DNA from: Variovorax sp. YR216
Lineage (GTDB): Bacteria; Pseudomonadota; Gammaproteobacteria; Burkholderiales; Burkholderiaceae_C
DNA: 64,000 nt
Assembly (NCBI RefSeq): GCF_900107745.1
Contig: NZ_FNRO01000011.1
Location: 62,001-126,000 of the forward strand
Direction: 5' to 3'
Below the pieces are notes generated by a model that saw only the letters and a program-made list of their open reading frames with translations, was not told the origin of the DNA and ran no database searches. Of the stretch, positions 25,799 through 33,693 are shown in pieces (position 1 is the stretch's first letter; every line of letters starts with the position of its first letter). The translations under genes were made by a program, and so were the position numbers.

Positions 25799-26449
25799 AT
25801 GGAAATCATCAGCTTTCTCATCGATTTCATCCTTCATATCGACAAGCACCTCGAGGCCTTCGTAGCGAGCTACGGGGTCTGGGTGTATGGCCTTCTCTTC
25901 GTGATCGTGTTCGTCGAAACAGGGCTCGTCGTGATGCCCTTCCTGCCCGGCGATTCGCTGCTGTTCATCGTCGGCGCACTGGCCGGTGCGGGGCTCATGA
26001 GCTATGGGGTTGCGGTGCCGATCCTGCTCGCGGCCGCGATCCTCGGCGACCAGTGCAACTACAGCATCGGCCGCTACTTCGGGCCGAAGGTGTTCCAGTG
26101 GGAGAGTTCCCGCTTCTTCAACCGCAAGGCCTTCGACCAGGCGCATGCGTTCTACGAGCGCTACGGCGGCATCACCATCATCCTCGCGCGCTTCATGCCG
26201 TTCATCCGCACCTTCGCGCCTTTCGTGGCCGGCGTGGCCGACATGACGCGCGGGAAGTTCACGATGTTCAACGTGGTGGGTGGTTTGATCTGGGTGCTCG
26301 GCATCACGACGGCGGGGTACTTCTTCGGCAACCTCCCGCTGGTGCGCGAGCATCTGGAAAAGATCATCTGGGGCCTGATCCTCATCCCCGGCCTGATCGC
26401 GATCTTCGGCGCCTGGCGCGGCTCCCGCAGCGCCTCCACAGCCCGTTAA
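25799..26449 (+). CDS. DedA/SNARE-associated (VTT) family membrane protein
   Basis: 216 residues from ATG MEIISFLIDF (two in-frame starts lie 9 and 15 nt upstream). Hydrophobic helices surround the family motifs E..PxxPGDSLLFxxGxLA (VETGLVVMPFLPGDSLLFIVGALAG) and FxRFxPxxRTFxPxxAG (ARFMPFIRTFAPFVAGVADM). The DedA family includes undecaprenyl-phosphate and phospholipid scramblase/flippases; its members need a charged pair that appears conserved here (E and R in those motifs). Divergent from mutL with a 49-nt gap; a good terminator follows. Confidence 0.92.
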   Translation: MEIISFLIDFILHIDKHLEAFVASYGVWVYGLLFVIVFVETGLVVMPFLPGDSLLFIVGALAGAGLMSYGVAVPILLAAAILGDQCNYSIGRYFGPKVFQWESSRFFNRKAFDQAHAFYERYGGITIILARFMPFIRTFAPFVAGVADMTRGKFTMFNVVGGLIWVLGITTAGYFFGNLPLVREHLEKIIWGLILIPGLIAIFGAWRGSRSASTAR

Positions 26450-26467
26450 CCACCGAGCACCCCAAAC

Positions 26468-26500
26468 AAAAAAGCGCGCCCGAAGGCGCGCTTTTTTTGT
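26468..26500. terminator. Intrinsic terminator, bidirectional
   Basis: Stem AAAGCGCGCC / GGCGCGCTTT with loop CGAA (26471-26494), a T-run on the right and an A-run on the left, so it can end transcription in both directions. It serves the DedA gene and possibly the convergent Gly-zipper gene beyond the repeat. Confidence 0.9.
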
Positions 26501-26505
26501 TCCAG

Positions 26506-26595
26506 AAACCCCGCGGATCCGGCTCCGCCGGTCCGCCGGGGTTGCCCCCGCGAGGGGGTGGAGAGCGACACGCAGTGCGCGAGCCTGGGGGCGGG
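26506..26595 (-). repeat. Dispersed stop-codon-proximal element, copy B
   Basis: Same element as copy A but on the minus strand, starting immediately after the TAG stop of the Gly-zipper gene. It reads CCCCCAGGCTCGCGCACTGCG, then a C-run/G-run hairpin (CCCCCTCGCGGGGG) and a GCCGGATCCGCGG tail. It is the most diverged of the five (CACTGCG in place of CACTTCG). Confidence 0.75.
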
Positions 26596-26877
26596 CTAAT
26601 ACCGTGGCCCGTTGTTCGGGTAGTAGCTGTTGCTCGGGTAGTACTGCTGGTTGTAGTTGCGCTGGTCCGCGCTGCGGCCCACCTGATTGCCGATCAGCCC
26701 ACCGACTGCTGCGCCGCCCACCGTCGCCGCAGTGCTGCCGCCGACTGCGTGGCCGATCACCGCGCCGCCCACTGCGCCGCCGGCCGTTCCCAATTGTTCA
26801 TTGGGTCCTGCGGCACAGCCCGCCAGCGTCATGATGGCGGTGGCAGCCGCGGTCGTGATCCAGAGTCTCGTCTTCAT
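26596..26877 (-). CDS. Glycine-zipper 2TM small lipoprotein
   Basis: 93 residues from the ATG preceded by AAAGGTGG about 6 nt upstream (an in-frame GTG three codons earlier is less likely). Lipobox LAGC at about residue 20, then a glycine-zipper segment (GTAGGAVGGAVIGHAVGGST and GGAAVGGLIGNQVG) and an Asn/Tyr-rich tail (QQYYPSNSYYPNN). Small lipoproteins of this type (SlyB, Rcp, YgdI-like) insert in the outer membrane and respond to envelope stress; a precise role is unknown. The dispersed element starts at its stop codon. Confidence 0.85.
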   Translation of the reverse strand: MKTRLWITTAAATAIMTLAGCAAGPNEQLGTAGGAVGGAVIGHAVGGSTAATVGGAAVGGLIGNQVGRSADQRNYNQQYYPSNSYYPNNGPRY

Positions 26878-27004
26878 GATGTCCACCTTTCAGTGATTGG
26901 TGGATTCATTCTCTGGAGACGGCTGTGCGCGGGTGTAGGAGACGGCCCCGGTGTCTTGAGCGAATGCACTATCGGCACGTGCACGACAAATTGCGCGCAA
27001 GGCA

Positions 27005-27961
27005 TCAGTGCAGACGCACTGCGTTGCGCTGCCTCGGCGCGAGGTGAACGCCTGCAATCATGCAGCGCACCGAACCGCCTGCCATTTCGACAGTGGGCAC
27101 CGCGAGCGGCACCAGTCGCGCGGATCGCTCGATGACCGCTTTCTGCTGCGTAGTGAGGCTGTCATGGGCGCGCCGCGAAAGCGCGAGCATGCGCCCGTCG
27201 CGTCCCGACAACTCGATCGCATTGCCCGCGAAGTCGGTGATCTGCGCCGCGCTCAATGCGATGACCTCGCGCCCCGATTCCTCGAGCCGCGCACGCACTT
27301 CATCGGCACGGCGGCGGTCGGGAATGAGGTCGAAGCCCACCATCGCGAACTCGGTCGCGACGCACATCAGCACATTGGTGTGATAGACCGGCTGGCCTGC
27401 CGCATCGCAGGTGTCGAACGCGACCGGTTCGAAGTTGAAGTGCGTGCTGAAGCGCTCCAGCGCCACCGGATCGGCGCGGTTCGAGCGTGCGACGTATGCA
27501 ACGCGCGCCACATGGTCGAACACCATCGCGCCGGTGCCTTCGAGAAAGAGGCCGTCGTGCTCGAGGCCTGAATAGTCGATCACTTCCTGCACGCGGTAGT
27601 CGGCCTTCAGCGTCTCGATGATCTCGGGCCGTCGCTCGCGACGACGGTTCTCGCAGTACATCGGAAAGAGCGCGACATGGCCGCCCGGATGCGTCGAGAA
27701 CCAGTTGTTCGGGAACACCGAATCCGGCGTGTCGCGCTCACCGCGGTCCTCGAAGAGATGCACGCGCACGCCTTCGGCTTCGAGGCGTTCGGCGGCCGAG
27801 GTCACTTCGCGGTAGGCCGACTGCGCGATCGCCTGCGCGGCTTCCTTCGCGGCGCGCGTCTGGAATGCGTTGTCCGCCGCGGTCTCGGGATTGGGCGTGA
27901 AGCCATGCGGGCGAATCATCACGATCGCGGAAGGGGCCTGGATGGATTGGAGCCGGGACAT
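27005..27961 (-). CDS. CtlX-like citrulline hydrolase / arginine deiminase-related protein
   Basis: 318 residues of the guanidino-group modifying (amidinotransferase) superfamily. Landmarks are the N-terminal MIRPHGFTPNPET, the DSVFPNNWFSTHPGG block that supplies a catalytic acid and substrate contacts, the HTNVLMCVATEFAMVGF block and a C-terminal nucleophile Cys (C300, GGSVRCMIAGVHL). CtlX (citrulline ureidase) turns citrulline into ornithine, CO2 and NH3. The next gene upstream encodes ornithine cyclodeaminase, so the two would convert citrulline to proline. The divergent Lrp gene likely controls them. Confidence 0.87.
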   Translation of the reverse strand: MSRLQSIQAPSAIVMIRPHGFTPNPETAADNAFQTRAAKEAAQAIAQSAYREVTSAAERLEAEGVRVHLFEDRGERDTPDSVFPNNWFSTHPGGHVALFPMYCENRRRERRPEIIETLKADYRVQEVIDYSGLEHDGLFLEGTGAMVFDHVARVAYVARSNRADPVALERFSTHFNFEPVAFDTCDAAGQPVYHTNVLMCVATEFAMVGFDLIPDRRRADEVRARLEESGREVIALSAAQITDFAGNAIELSGRDGRMLALSRRAHDSLTTQQKAVIERSARLVPLAVPTVEMAGGSVRCMIAGVHLAPRQRNAVRLH

Positions 27962-27994
27962 GCGTGCGTTTCCTCTCTCTTGCTGGATTGACGT

Positions 27995-29044
27995 TCAGGC
28001 CACGCGGCGCATCACTGCGCGCGAAGCACCGGGGCGGGTGTAGCGGAACAGGTCCTTCGGGTCGTCGGCCGAGGGCACGAGTTCGACATCGACGCCCATG
28101 TCGCGCGACATGGCCTGGTCGAACACGTAGCGCAGCGTCGAGTAGTCCTCGAGCGCGAAGCCCACCGAATCGAAGACGGTGACCTGCGAGGCGTGCTGGC
28201 GGCCGGCCTCGATGCCGGCGAGCACGCGCCACAGGTCGACCACCGGGAAATCCTTCGGCAATTGCTGGATGTCGCCCTCGATGCGCGTCTGCGGCTCGTA
28301 TTCGACGAACACCCGCGCCCGGCGCAGCACATCGACGTGCAGTTCGGTCTTGCCGGGGCAATCGCCGCCGACCGCATTGATGTGCATGCCCGGCTCGATC
28401 ATGTCCGGCGTGAGGATGGTCGCGTAGGTCTTGTCGGCGGTGACGGTGGTCACGATGTCGGCGCCACGAACGGCTTCGGCGGTCGATGCGCAGCGGAGCA
28501 GCTTCAGGTGCGGATGGATCGAGAGGTTGCGAAGCAGCTTGTCCGTGGCGCGCGGGTCGACGTCGTAGACCGCGATCTCGTCGATGCCCAGATGCGCATG
28601 AAAAGCCAGCGCCTGGAATTCGCTCTGCGCCCCGTTGCCGATCAATGCCATCCGTCGCGCGTCGGGCCGTGCGAGTGCGCGCGCCGCCGTCAGCGAGGTC
28701 GCGCAGGTGCGCAGCGCGGTGGCCACGGTGAGCTCGGACAGCAGCACCGGGTAGCCCGTTTCCACTTCCGCGAGCACCCCGAAAGCCATCACGGTGTACA
28801 GGCCCTTCGCGGTGTTGCTCGGGTGGCCGTTGACGTACTTGAAGGCGTAGGTCTTGGCGCTCGACACTGGCATCAGCTCGATCACGCCGATGTCGGAGTG
28901 GCTCGCCAAGCGGGCCGATTTGTCGAAATCGGCCCAGCGGATGAAGTCCTCACGGATGACGTCGGAGAGCTGGCGGATGAACGGGATCACGCCCACGCCC
29001 TGGATCAGTCGGGACATGGTGGGGACATCGATGAAGCGGGTCAT
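27995..29044 (-). CDS. Ornithine cyclodeaminase
   Basis: 349 residues from ATG MTRFIDVPTM, preceded by AAGGAGAG; the longer upstream frame (MSASRQRPAS) is leader sequence. NAD-dependent enzyme of the mu-crystallin family: an N-terminal substrate region with ELMPVSSAKTYAFKYVNGHP, then a Rossmann domain with MALIGNGAQSEFQALAF. It converts ornithine to proline and ammonia. The length and the MPxxD..YAFKxVNGHP form match true ornithine cyclodeaminases rather than alanine dehydrogenase or imine-reductase relatives. 33 nt upstream of the CtlX gene, same strand. Confidence 0.9.
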   Translation of the reverse strand: MTRFIDVPTMSRLIQGVGVIPFIRQLSDVIREDFIRWADFDKSARLASHSDIGVIELMPVSSAKTYAFKYVNGHPSNTAKGLYTVMAFGVLAEVETGYPVLLSELTVATALRTCATSLTAARALARPDARRMALIGNGAQSEFQALAFHAHLGIDEIAVYDVDPRATDKLLRNLSIHPHLKLLRCASTAEAVRGADIVTTVTADKTYATILTPDMIEPGMHINAVGGDCPGKTELHVDVLRRARVFVEYEPQTRIEGDIQQLPKDFPVVDLWRVLAGIEAGRQHASQVTVFDSVGFALEDYSTLRYVFDQAMSRDMGVDVELVPSADDPKDLFRYTRPGASRAVMRRVA

Positions 29045-29153
29045 GGGGCTCTCCTTGCGGGATGCCGGGCGTTGCCGGGATGCACTCATTGTTCCGCTGA
29101 GAGGTGCCAGATTGAACCCTTCAACCTGTCAAATACAGCGTTGAAGCTTGCAG

Positions 29154-29175
29154 TTTGCTAGCCAAAAATAGCAAA
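29154..29175. promoter_or_regulatory. Palindromic operator candidate upstream of the Lrp-type regulator
   Basis: Perfect 7-bp arms TTTGCTA and TAGCAAA separated by eight bases (GCCAAAAA), ending 10 nt before the regulator's ATG. The whole divergent gap is A+T-rich compared with its surroundings and also has TTGAA-CCC-TTCAA (29112-29124). Lrp-type proteins bind such A+T-rich palindromes, often repeated, to control themselves and the divergent operon. Confidence 0.6.
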
Positions 29176-29185
29176 ATGCCACGTC

Positions 29186-29608
29186 ATGGACGACGTCGAC
29201 CGCCAACTCATTGCGCTGCTCAGGGACGACGCCCGCATGTCGGTGGTGGCGCTGGCGCACAAGCTGCGCGTGGCGCGCGCCACGGTCCAGAACCGCATCG
29301 CGAAGCTGGAGGCCGACGGCACCATCGTCGGCTACACCGTGCGCCTGCGGCCCGATGCGGAGGGTTACCGCATCCGCGCGATGATGAGCATCGAGGTCGA
29401 CGGGCCGAACGGCGACGAGGTGCGTCGTGCGCTGCGGGGCCATCCGAACGTGATCACCCTGCATTCCACCAACGGCCGGTGGGACCTGCTGGCCGAACTG
29501 CGCGCGGACACGCTCGAAGCGTTCGACCGGGTGCTGACCGCGATCCGTTCGATCCCCGGGATCTCGAACAGCGAGACCAGCATCCTGCTGTCGACCTACA
29601 AGCTGTGA
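29186..29608 (+). CDS. Lrp/AsnC-family transcriptional regulator
   Basis: 140 residues. An N-terminal winged helix-turn-helix (residues 1-60: DRQLIALLRDDARMSVVALAHKL then VARATVQNRIAKLEADG) is followed by an AsnC/RAM ligand-binding domain (GYTVRLRP, HSTNGRWDLLAELR, NSETSILLSTYKL). Short enough to be a one-HTH one-RAM Lrp. Divergent from ornithine cyclodeaminase and CtlX, so it probably responds to an amino acid such as ornithine, citrulline or arginine; that is inference from location. Its 3' end overlaps the convergent metal permease gene by 13 nt. Confidence 0.92.
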   Translation: MDDVDRQLIALLRDDARMSVVALAHKLRVARATVQNRIAKLEADGTIVGYTVRLRPDAEGYRIRAMMSIEVDGPNGDEVRRALRGHPNVITLHSTNGRWDLLAELRADTLEAFDRVLTAIRSIPGISNSETSILLSTYKL

Positions 29609-30369
29609 TCGAGGCGCGGGCCAATCAAGAGCGCTCCTGCCAGCGCGCAGGCCGCGAGCGTCCAGACGATCACCGCGCCCGAGGGCAGGTCGAACAGCGC
29701 CGACAGCGCGAGCCCGAGCGCATAGCCCAGCGCGCCGACGGTGTAGGCGATGCGCAGCCGCCGAGCTCCGTTGTGCGCCCGGGTGCCGAGCGCCGGGATG
29801 ATGAGGCTGGAGAACACGAGGTACACGCCGACGAGCTGCACCGAGGCTGTCACCGCGAGCGCGAAGGCCGCGTAGAAGCCGAAGCGGCCCAGCCGCTCGA
29901 TCCATCCGAGCCGCATCGCGAGCAGCAGCACGACGGAGATGCCGCCGAGCCACAGCAGTTGCGTCTTGTTCACCCACAGGATCTGGCCGACGAGCAGGTC
30001 CTTCAGATGCTCGCCGCCATGCGGATTGCTCGCGAGCAGCAGGATGCCGGCGCAGGCCGCGAGGATGAACATCACGCCGATCAGCGCTTCCTGCTGCTGC
30101 GGCGCGCGGCGCTCGGTCCACGTCAGCAGCCAGGCGCCGAGCAGCGCTGCCGTGACAGCCGCGGCCTGCACCGCGACACCGCCCTCGGGCAAGCCGACGG
30201 CATCGGCGGCGATCACGCCGAGGCCGGCGATCTGCGCGATCGCCAGGTCGATGAAGACGATGCCCCGGTCCAGCACCTGCATGCCCAGCGGCACGTGCGT
30301 GGCCAGCACCAGAAGGCCCGCGATCAGCGCCGGGCCGAGGATGCCCGCGTCGAGCGCGCTCCAGCTCAC
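29596..30369 (-). CDS. ZnuB-like metal (zinc) ABC transporter permease
   Basis: 257 residues with seven or eight hydrophobic helices, belonging to the ABC-3 family of Zn/Mn permeases (ALIAGLLVLATHVPLGMQVLDRG, then GVMFILAACAGIL and VYLVFSSLIIPAL). It overlaps the binding-protein gene by 4 nt (ATGA, 30366-30369). The ATPase gene normally found between or beside these is not present anywhere in the cluster. Ends 13 nt inside the convergent Lrp gene. Confidence 0.88.
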   Translation of the reverse strand: MSWSALDAGILGPALIAGLLVLATHVPLGMQVLDRGIVFIDLAIAQIAGLGVIAADAVGLPEGGVAVQAAAVTAALLGAWLLTWTERRAPQQQEALIGVMFILAACAGILLLASNPHGGEHLKDLLVGQILWVNKTQLLWLGGISVVLLLAMRLGWIERLGRFGFYAAFALAVTASVQLVGVYLVFSSLIIPALGTRAHNGARRLRIAYTVGALGYALGLALSALFDLPSGAVIVWTLAACALAGALLIGPRLDHSL

Positions 30370-31289
30370 GACTTCGCCCCGGCGCCGACGAGCCGCGCGA
30401 GCGTGTCGTCGAAGAGGCCGAACAGGTCCTTCGCGCCGTCGGTGCCGCCCACGGTGAAGGGCAGCTTGACCGCCGGAACGCCTGCGTTCTTGCTGAGCCA
30501 GTCCGATGGCCGCGAGTCCTGGTAGGCGGCGTGGATCACCATCTTCGCGGGCGTGCCCTTGAGGGTCGCCTGCACTTCCTGGAGATGCGAGGCGGTGGGC
30601 TCGACGCCGGGCTTGGGTTCGAGCACCGCGACCTCCTTCATGCCGAGCCAGTCATAGAGATAGACGAAGGCGTTGTGCTGTGAAACCACCGGTGCGCCCT
30701 TGAGCGGCGCGCCCTGCGTGCTCCAGCGCGTCATCGCCTGCTGCCAGCGCTGGCTGAAGTCGGCGCCGCGCTTGGCGTACTCGGCAGCGTTGGCCGGATC
30801 GACCTGCTGCAGCCGCTTGCCGAGCGCGGTGGCGACCAGCGCGATGTTGCGCGGGTCGGTCTGGATGTGCGGATTGCCCGCCGCATGCACGTCGCCCTGC
30901 GAGCGGTCGACCTGCGTCGGCACCTCGAGCTTGCGCACGAAGTCGGCGGCCGCGAAGTTGCCGGGCTGGCCGGGCTGCACCTTCGCGTTGCCCGACTGCT
31001 GCAGCAGCACCGGCAGCCAGCCGATCTCCAGCTCCGCGCCGGTGCAGACCACGAGGTCTGCACTGCGCGCGCGGGCGATCAGGCTCGGCTTGGCCTGGAT
31101 CTGATGCGGGTCCTGCAGTGCGTTGGTGGCGACCGAGACGTCGACGAGACTGCCGCCGAGTTCCTGTGCCAGCGCACCCCATTCGGGCTCGCAGGCGAAG
31201 ACGCGCAGCGCGGCCTGCGCGGGTGCGGCCAGCAGCATCAGCGGCGCGGCCAGCAGGGCGATGAGGGGAAGGGGAGGGCGAATCTTCAT
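30366..31289 (-). CDS. ZnuA-like metal (zinc) ABC transporter substrate-binding protein
   Basis: 307 residues with a signal peptide (PLPLIALLAAPLMLLAAPAQA). Cluster A-I/ZnuA fold with metal-ligand candidates H62 in DPHQIQAKP, H142 in GNPHIQTDPRN and H207 (SQHNAF). There is no His/Asp-rich loop of the kind seen in classic ZnuA; the PSLIARARSADLVVCTGAELEIGWLP stretch is typical of the group. Zinc is the most likely metal, from the neighbours; manganese cannot be excluded. 34 nt downstream of the outer-membrane protein gene, 4-nt overlap with the permease gene. Confidence 0.86.
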   Translation of the reverse strand: MKIRPPLPLIALLAAPLMLLAAPAQAALRVFACEPEWGALAQELGGSLVDVSVATNALQDPHQIQAKPSLIARARSADLVVCTGAELEIGWLPVLLQQSGNAKVQPGQPGNFAAADFVRKLEVPTQVDRSQGDVHAAGNPHIQTDPRNIALVATALGKRLQQVDPANAAEYAKRGADFSQRWQQAMTRWSTQGAPLKGAPVVSQHNAFVYLYDWLGMKEVAVLEPKPGVEPTASHLQEVQATLKGTPAKMVIHAAYQDSRPSDWLSKNAGVPAVKLPFTVGGTDGAKDLFGLFDDTLARLVGAGAKS

Positions 31290-31323
31290 GGTGTGCTCCT
31301 TGTCGTGTGTTCGTGGGATGCGT

Positions 31324-32736
31324 TCAATAGTTATGCGCGCCGTGGGCGCCGAGACTCATCTGGTATTGCAGGGTGATCTGGTTGTCGATGAACCCTTCGC
31401 GCGCGCGGTCCTGCGCGAACTGCAGCCGGATGCGCGAGAACTCGCTCGGGTTGAAGTCCACCATCACCGAGTTCTTGCGCGGCCGGTAGTTGCTGAACAG
31501 CGCGGTGGAAGCCAGCCCGAAGCTCGGCGTGCCGGGGTCGAGTTGTTCCGTCCGCACGCCGACGCGCCAGCGCGGCATGAACTGGTAGACGCCCTGCACG
31601 TACCAGCCCGACTGCGCCACGCGATAGTCGCCGAAGGCGTCGGTGTTGCCCACGTCGTAGAGCAGGTTGCCGTTGCGCGTGCTGCGCAGGTATTCGCCCT
31701 GCAGCTTGAAGTTGGTCCGCGTGGCGTTGCCGTTGGGCGCCCACTTCCACACACCGTCGAGCACCCACACGCGGGTGTCGCCGTTGAAGATGTCGTTCAC
31801 CGTCGCGCCCGCTGCGTTCGTCGAGACCAGGGCCTGGTTGTTCGCCTTGGCGTTGAGCACCGAGACGCCGGCGCGCCAGTTGCTGCTGTCGCCGATGTCG
31901 CCGCCGGTGTGCAGCGTGAGCGCGGTCATGCCGGCGCCGTTGCTGCTCGAATCGCTGCCCGGAAAGGTGCGGCCCCGGCCGATCTCGGCGCCGAGTTCGA
32001 TGTAGTGGTCGATCGGCGCGATCCAGGTGAGCTGCATGCCGTCGTCACCGTACTGCGTGCCGAGCATCGCCTGGTAGGCGAGCGGGTTGTCGACGAAATC
32101 CCAGGTGTGGGAATGTTGCGAGTTGAGATAGCCGATCCCCGAGAAGAAACGGCCCGCCTTGAGCGACAACCCGTTGTCCAGCGAAGTCGTCTGGATGAAG
32201 GCTTCTTCCACCGACACCGAGTTGTCCGGCTCCAGTGCGATGTTGGCTGCGCCACGCAGCCACGGGTCGATGCTGGCCGAGAAGCCCAGCTCCGATTCCG
32301 AGAGGCTGAAGCCCCGCGTGCCGGGCCCGATCTGCGCGTCCGGCGGCAGCGGGAAGCCGGTGATCGCGTACTTGGCCGGGTCCTGCGAGGTGCGGGTGTA
32401 GCCGCCCGAGAGGATCAGCGACAGGGCGGGATTGAAGGCGCTCGCTCCGGCGCCGGCGCCCGTGGACGCGACCGCTGCCGCAGGCGGCTCGGCGGCGGGC
32501 GGCGGCGTCGGGATGGCCGGCGCGGCGGCGGTGGCGGCCGGCGCGGTCGCCTGTGCCGCGGCGGACTCGGCTGCCTTCACGCGTTGTTCGAGCGCCTGCA
32601 GGCGCGCTTCGTAGTCGGCGCGCATGGACTGGATCTCCCGTCGAAGTGCGTCGACATCGGAGGACGAAGGATCGGCCAGCGCGCCGAGCGGCATGGCCAG
32701 GGCCAGCGCGAGGCCGGCCCGGGAAAGGTATTGCAT
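31324..32736 (-). CDS. Outer-membrane beta-barrel protein linked to the zinc transporter
   Basis: 470 residues. A signal peptide (ALALAMPLGALA) is followed by a short coiled coil (about 28-60, DVDALRREIQSMRADYEARLQALEQRVK), an Ala/Pro-rich linker (about 62-100) and a beta-barrel of about 370 residues (LSLILSGGYTRTSQ to the final IDNQITLQYQMSLGAHGAHNY). The coiled-coil start is like that of trimeric porins and the barrel like LbtU-type or zinc-regulated outer-membrane proteins. It has no TonB box or plug domain. Genes flanking it on both sides are metal-related, so a role as a zinc or chelate porin is plausible. His residues cluster at the very C-terminus. Confidence 0.72.
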   Translation of the reverse strand: MQYLSRAGLALALAMPLGALADPSSSDVDALRREIQSMRADYEARLQALEQRVKAAESAAAQATAPAATAAAPAIPTPPPAAEPPAAAVASTGAGAGASAFNPALSLILSGGYTRTSQDPAKYAITGFPLPPDAQIGPGTRGFSLSESELGFSASIDPWLRGAANIALEPDNSVSVEEAFIQTTSLDNGLSLKAGRFFSGIGYLNSQHSHTWDFVDNPLAYQAMLGTQYGDDGMQLTWIAPIDHYIELGAEIGRGRTFPGSDSSSNGAGMTALTLHTGGDIGDSSNWRAGVSVLNAKANNQALVSTNAAGATVNDIFNGDTRVWVLDGVWKWAPNGNATRTNFKLQGEYLRSTRNGNLLYDVGNTDAFGDYRVAQSGWYVQGVYQFMPRWRVGVRTEQLDPGTPSFGLASTALFSNYRPRKNSVMVDFNPSEFSRIRLQFAQDRAREGFIDNQITLQYQMSLGAHGAHNY

Positions 32737-32811
32737 GAGCAGAAGCTCCTCGCAGGAACGTTGGAGGGCGCCCGCCTGGCGCTGGGCGCGGGCGGGCGTG
32801 GAGTCAACGGA

Positions 32812-33165
32812 TCAGAGCGAGGAAGCGGGCGGCGCGCGGCTGCGATAGGGGAGCGCAGGCGATCCCGCCCAATCGGCAACGAAAGCGACCAGCGGCGCTT
32901 CGTGCCGTACGGGGGGATGCGGGAGCACGATCGGCGCGCTGGGCAGCGCGCCGCCATGGATGGTGGCCGCCAGCAGGCAGAGGTCGCAATGGCCGGCCTG
33001 CGACAGCGGCTCGTCGGGTGTCGGTGCGCCTTGCTGGGCCGTGGGCACCACATGCGACACGCCGTGCCACAGCGCGGCGACTTGCGCCACCGGAAGCAGC
33101 AGCATGACCCATAGCAGCCACGCGAAGCGGCGCGTCGAAGGGCTTGGGGTGCGTGGAGCTGCCAT
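32812..33165 (-). CDS. DUF2946-like small membrane protein with metal-binding His/Cys motifs
   Basis: 117 residues from ATG MAAPRTPSPS. One N-terminal hydrophobic helix (FAWLLWVMLLLPVAQVAALWH) is followed by HGVSH, then GHCDLCLLAA with a CxxC in a His context and a His/Pro tail. This is the pattern of DUF2946, small proteins often encoded beside metal transporters or copper/zinc genes. First gene of the zinc cluster; a perfect palindrome lies just before its start. Confidence 0.65.
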   Translation of the reverse strand: MAAPRTPSPSTRRFAWLLWVMLLLPVAQVAALWHGVSHVVPTAQQGAPTPDEPLSQAGHCDLCLLAATIHGGALPSAPIVLPHPPVRHEAPLVAFVADWAGSPALPYRSRAPPASSL

Positions 33166-33176
33166 GGCGAGGATCC

Positions 33177-33193
33177 GCAATCTTAGCGATTGC
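33177..33193. promoter_or_regulatory. Palindrome upstream of the zinc cluster, candidate Zur operator
   Basis: Perfect palindrome with arms GCAATC and GATTGC around TTAGC, 11 nt before the DUF2946-like ATG and beside the hemerythrin gene's stop. A zinc-uptake cluster is expected to be repressed by Zur. I do not recall the Zur box of this genus, so the assignment rests on position and symmetry only. Confidence 0.4.
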
Positions 33194-33206
33194 AGACCGC
33201 GACGGA

Positions 33207-33665
33207 TCAGCTGCGCAGGCGGGCCAGCGCCTCGTCGCTCAGCAGCCGTTCGGCCATCGGGAAGAGCTCGTCGCGCTCGAAGTCGGCGAGATGCGTGCAC
33301 AGCGCGGCCAGCGGTTCGATGCTCGGCAGCAGCGCCTGCGCATCGGTCGAAGGGAGTGCGTCGCTGCCGAGCAGGGGCGCCAGCGCGCGCCATTGCGCCG
33401 CGAGGCTGCGGTGGTTTTCGCGCATGCCGCTTTCCATGTCGCGAATGCAGACGGCATCGGAGCCGGCCATCGATTCGTACAGTGCGGGGAAGAGCTGCGT
33501 CGACAGCCATTCGTCGTGCGCCGCGAGCGCGGGCGAGAAGACCTCGCGCAACCGGTGCAGCATCTGCTGCGATGGCGCATCGAGCGGACCCGGGCGCAGG
33601 CGCTCGGACAGGCTCGCGAGCAGGGACGCGATCTCGTGGTTCAGCGCGTTGTCGAATGCACTCAT
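33207..33665 (-). CDS. Hemerythrin-like (HHE domain) protein
   Basis: 152 residues from ATG MSAFDNALNHE (the longer upstream frame reads into unrelated sequence). Four-helix bundle with HHE-type ligands H50-D-E52 (AAHDEW), H85 (RENH), H125 and the acidic pair E130/E133 (THLADFERDELFPMAE). Such proteins bind a diiron centre and act in oxygen or NO sensing, iron storage or repair of iron-sulphur clusters. Last gene of the sigma/ferritin-like/cytochrome c unit, 28 nt after cytochrome c. The zinc cluster begins 42 nt further on the same strand. Confidence 0.83.
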   Translation of the reverse strand: MSAFDNALNHEIASLLASLSERLRPGPLDAPSQQMLHRLREVFSPALAAHDEWLSTQLFPALYESMAGSDAVCIRDMESGMRENHRSLAAQWRALAPLLGSDALPSTDAQALLPSIEPLAALCTHLADFERDELFPMAERLLSDEALARLRS

Positions 33666-33693
33666 GGTCTGGCGTCGATCATCGCACCAGCCC

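Noticed and set aside
24763..27135. 790-codon open frame antisense to mutL and across the DedA gene
   Set aside because: Histidine/arginine-rich shadow; mutL and DedA are clear on their own frames.
31123..33114. 663-codon plus-strand open frame opposite the zinc cluster
   Set aside because: Antisense shadow of the outer-membrane protein gene, no domain or signal.
33166..33206. Separate small gene between the hemerythrin and DUF2946-like genes
   Set aside because: The gap is too short and is explained by the palindrome and upstream sequence.
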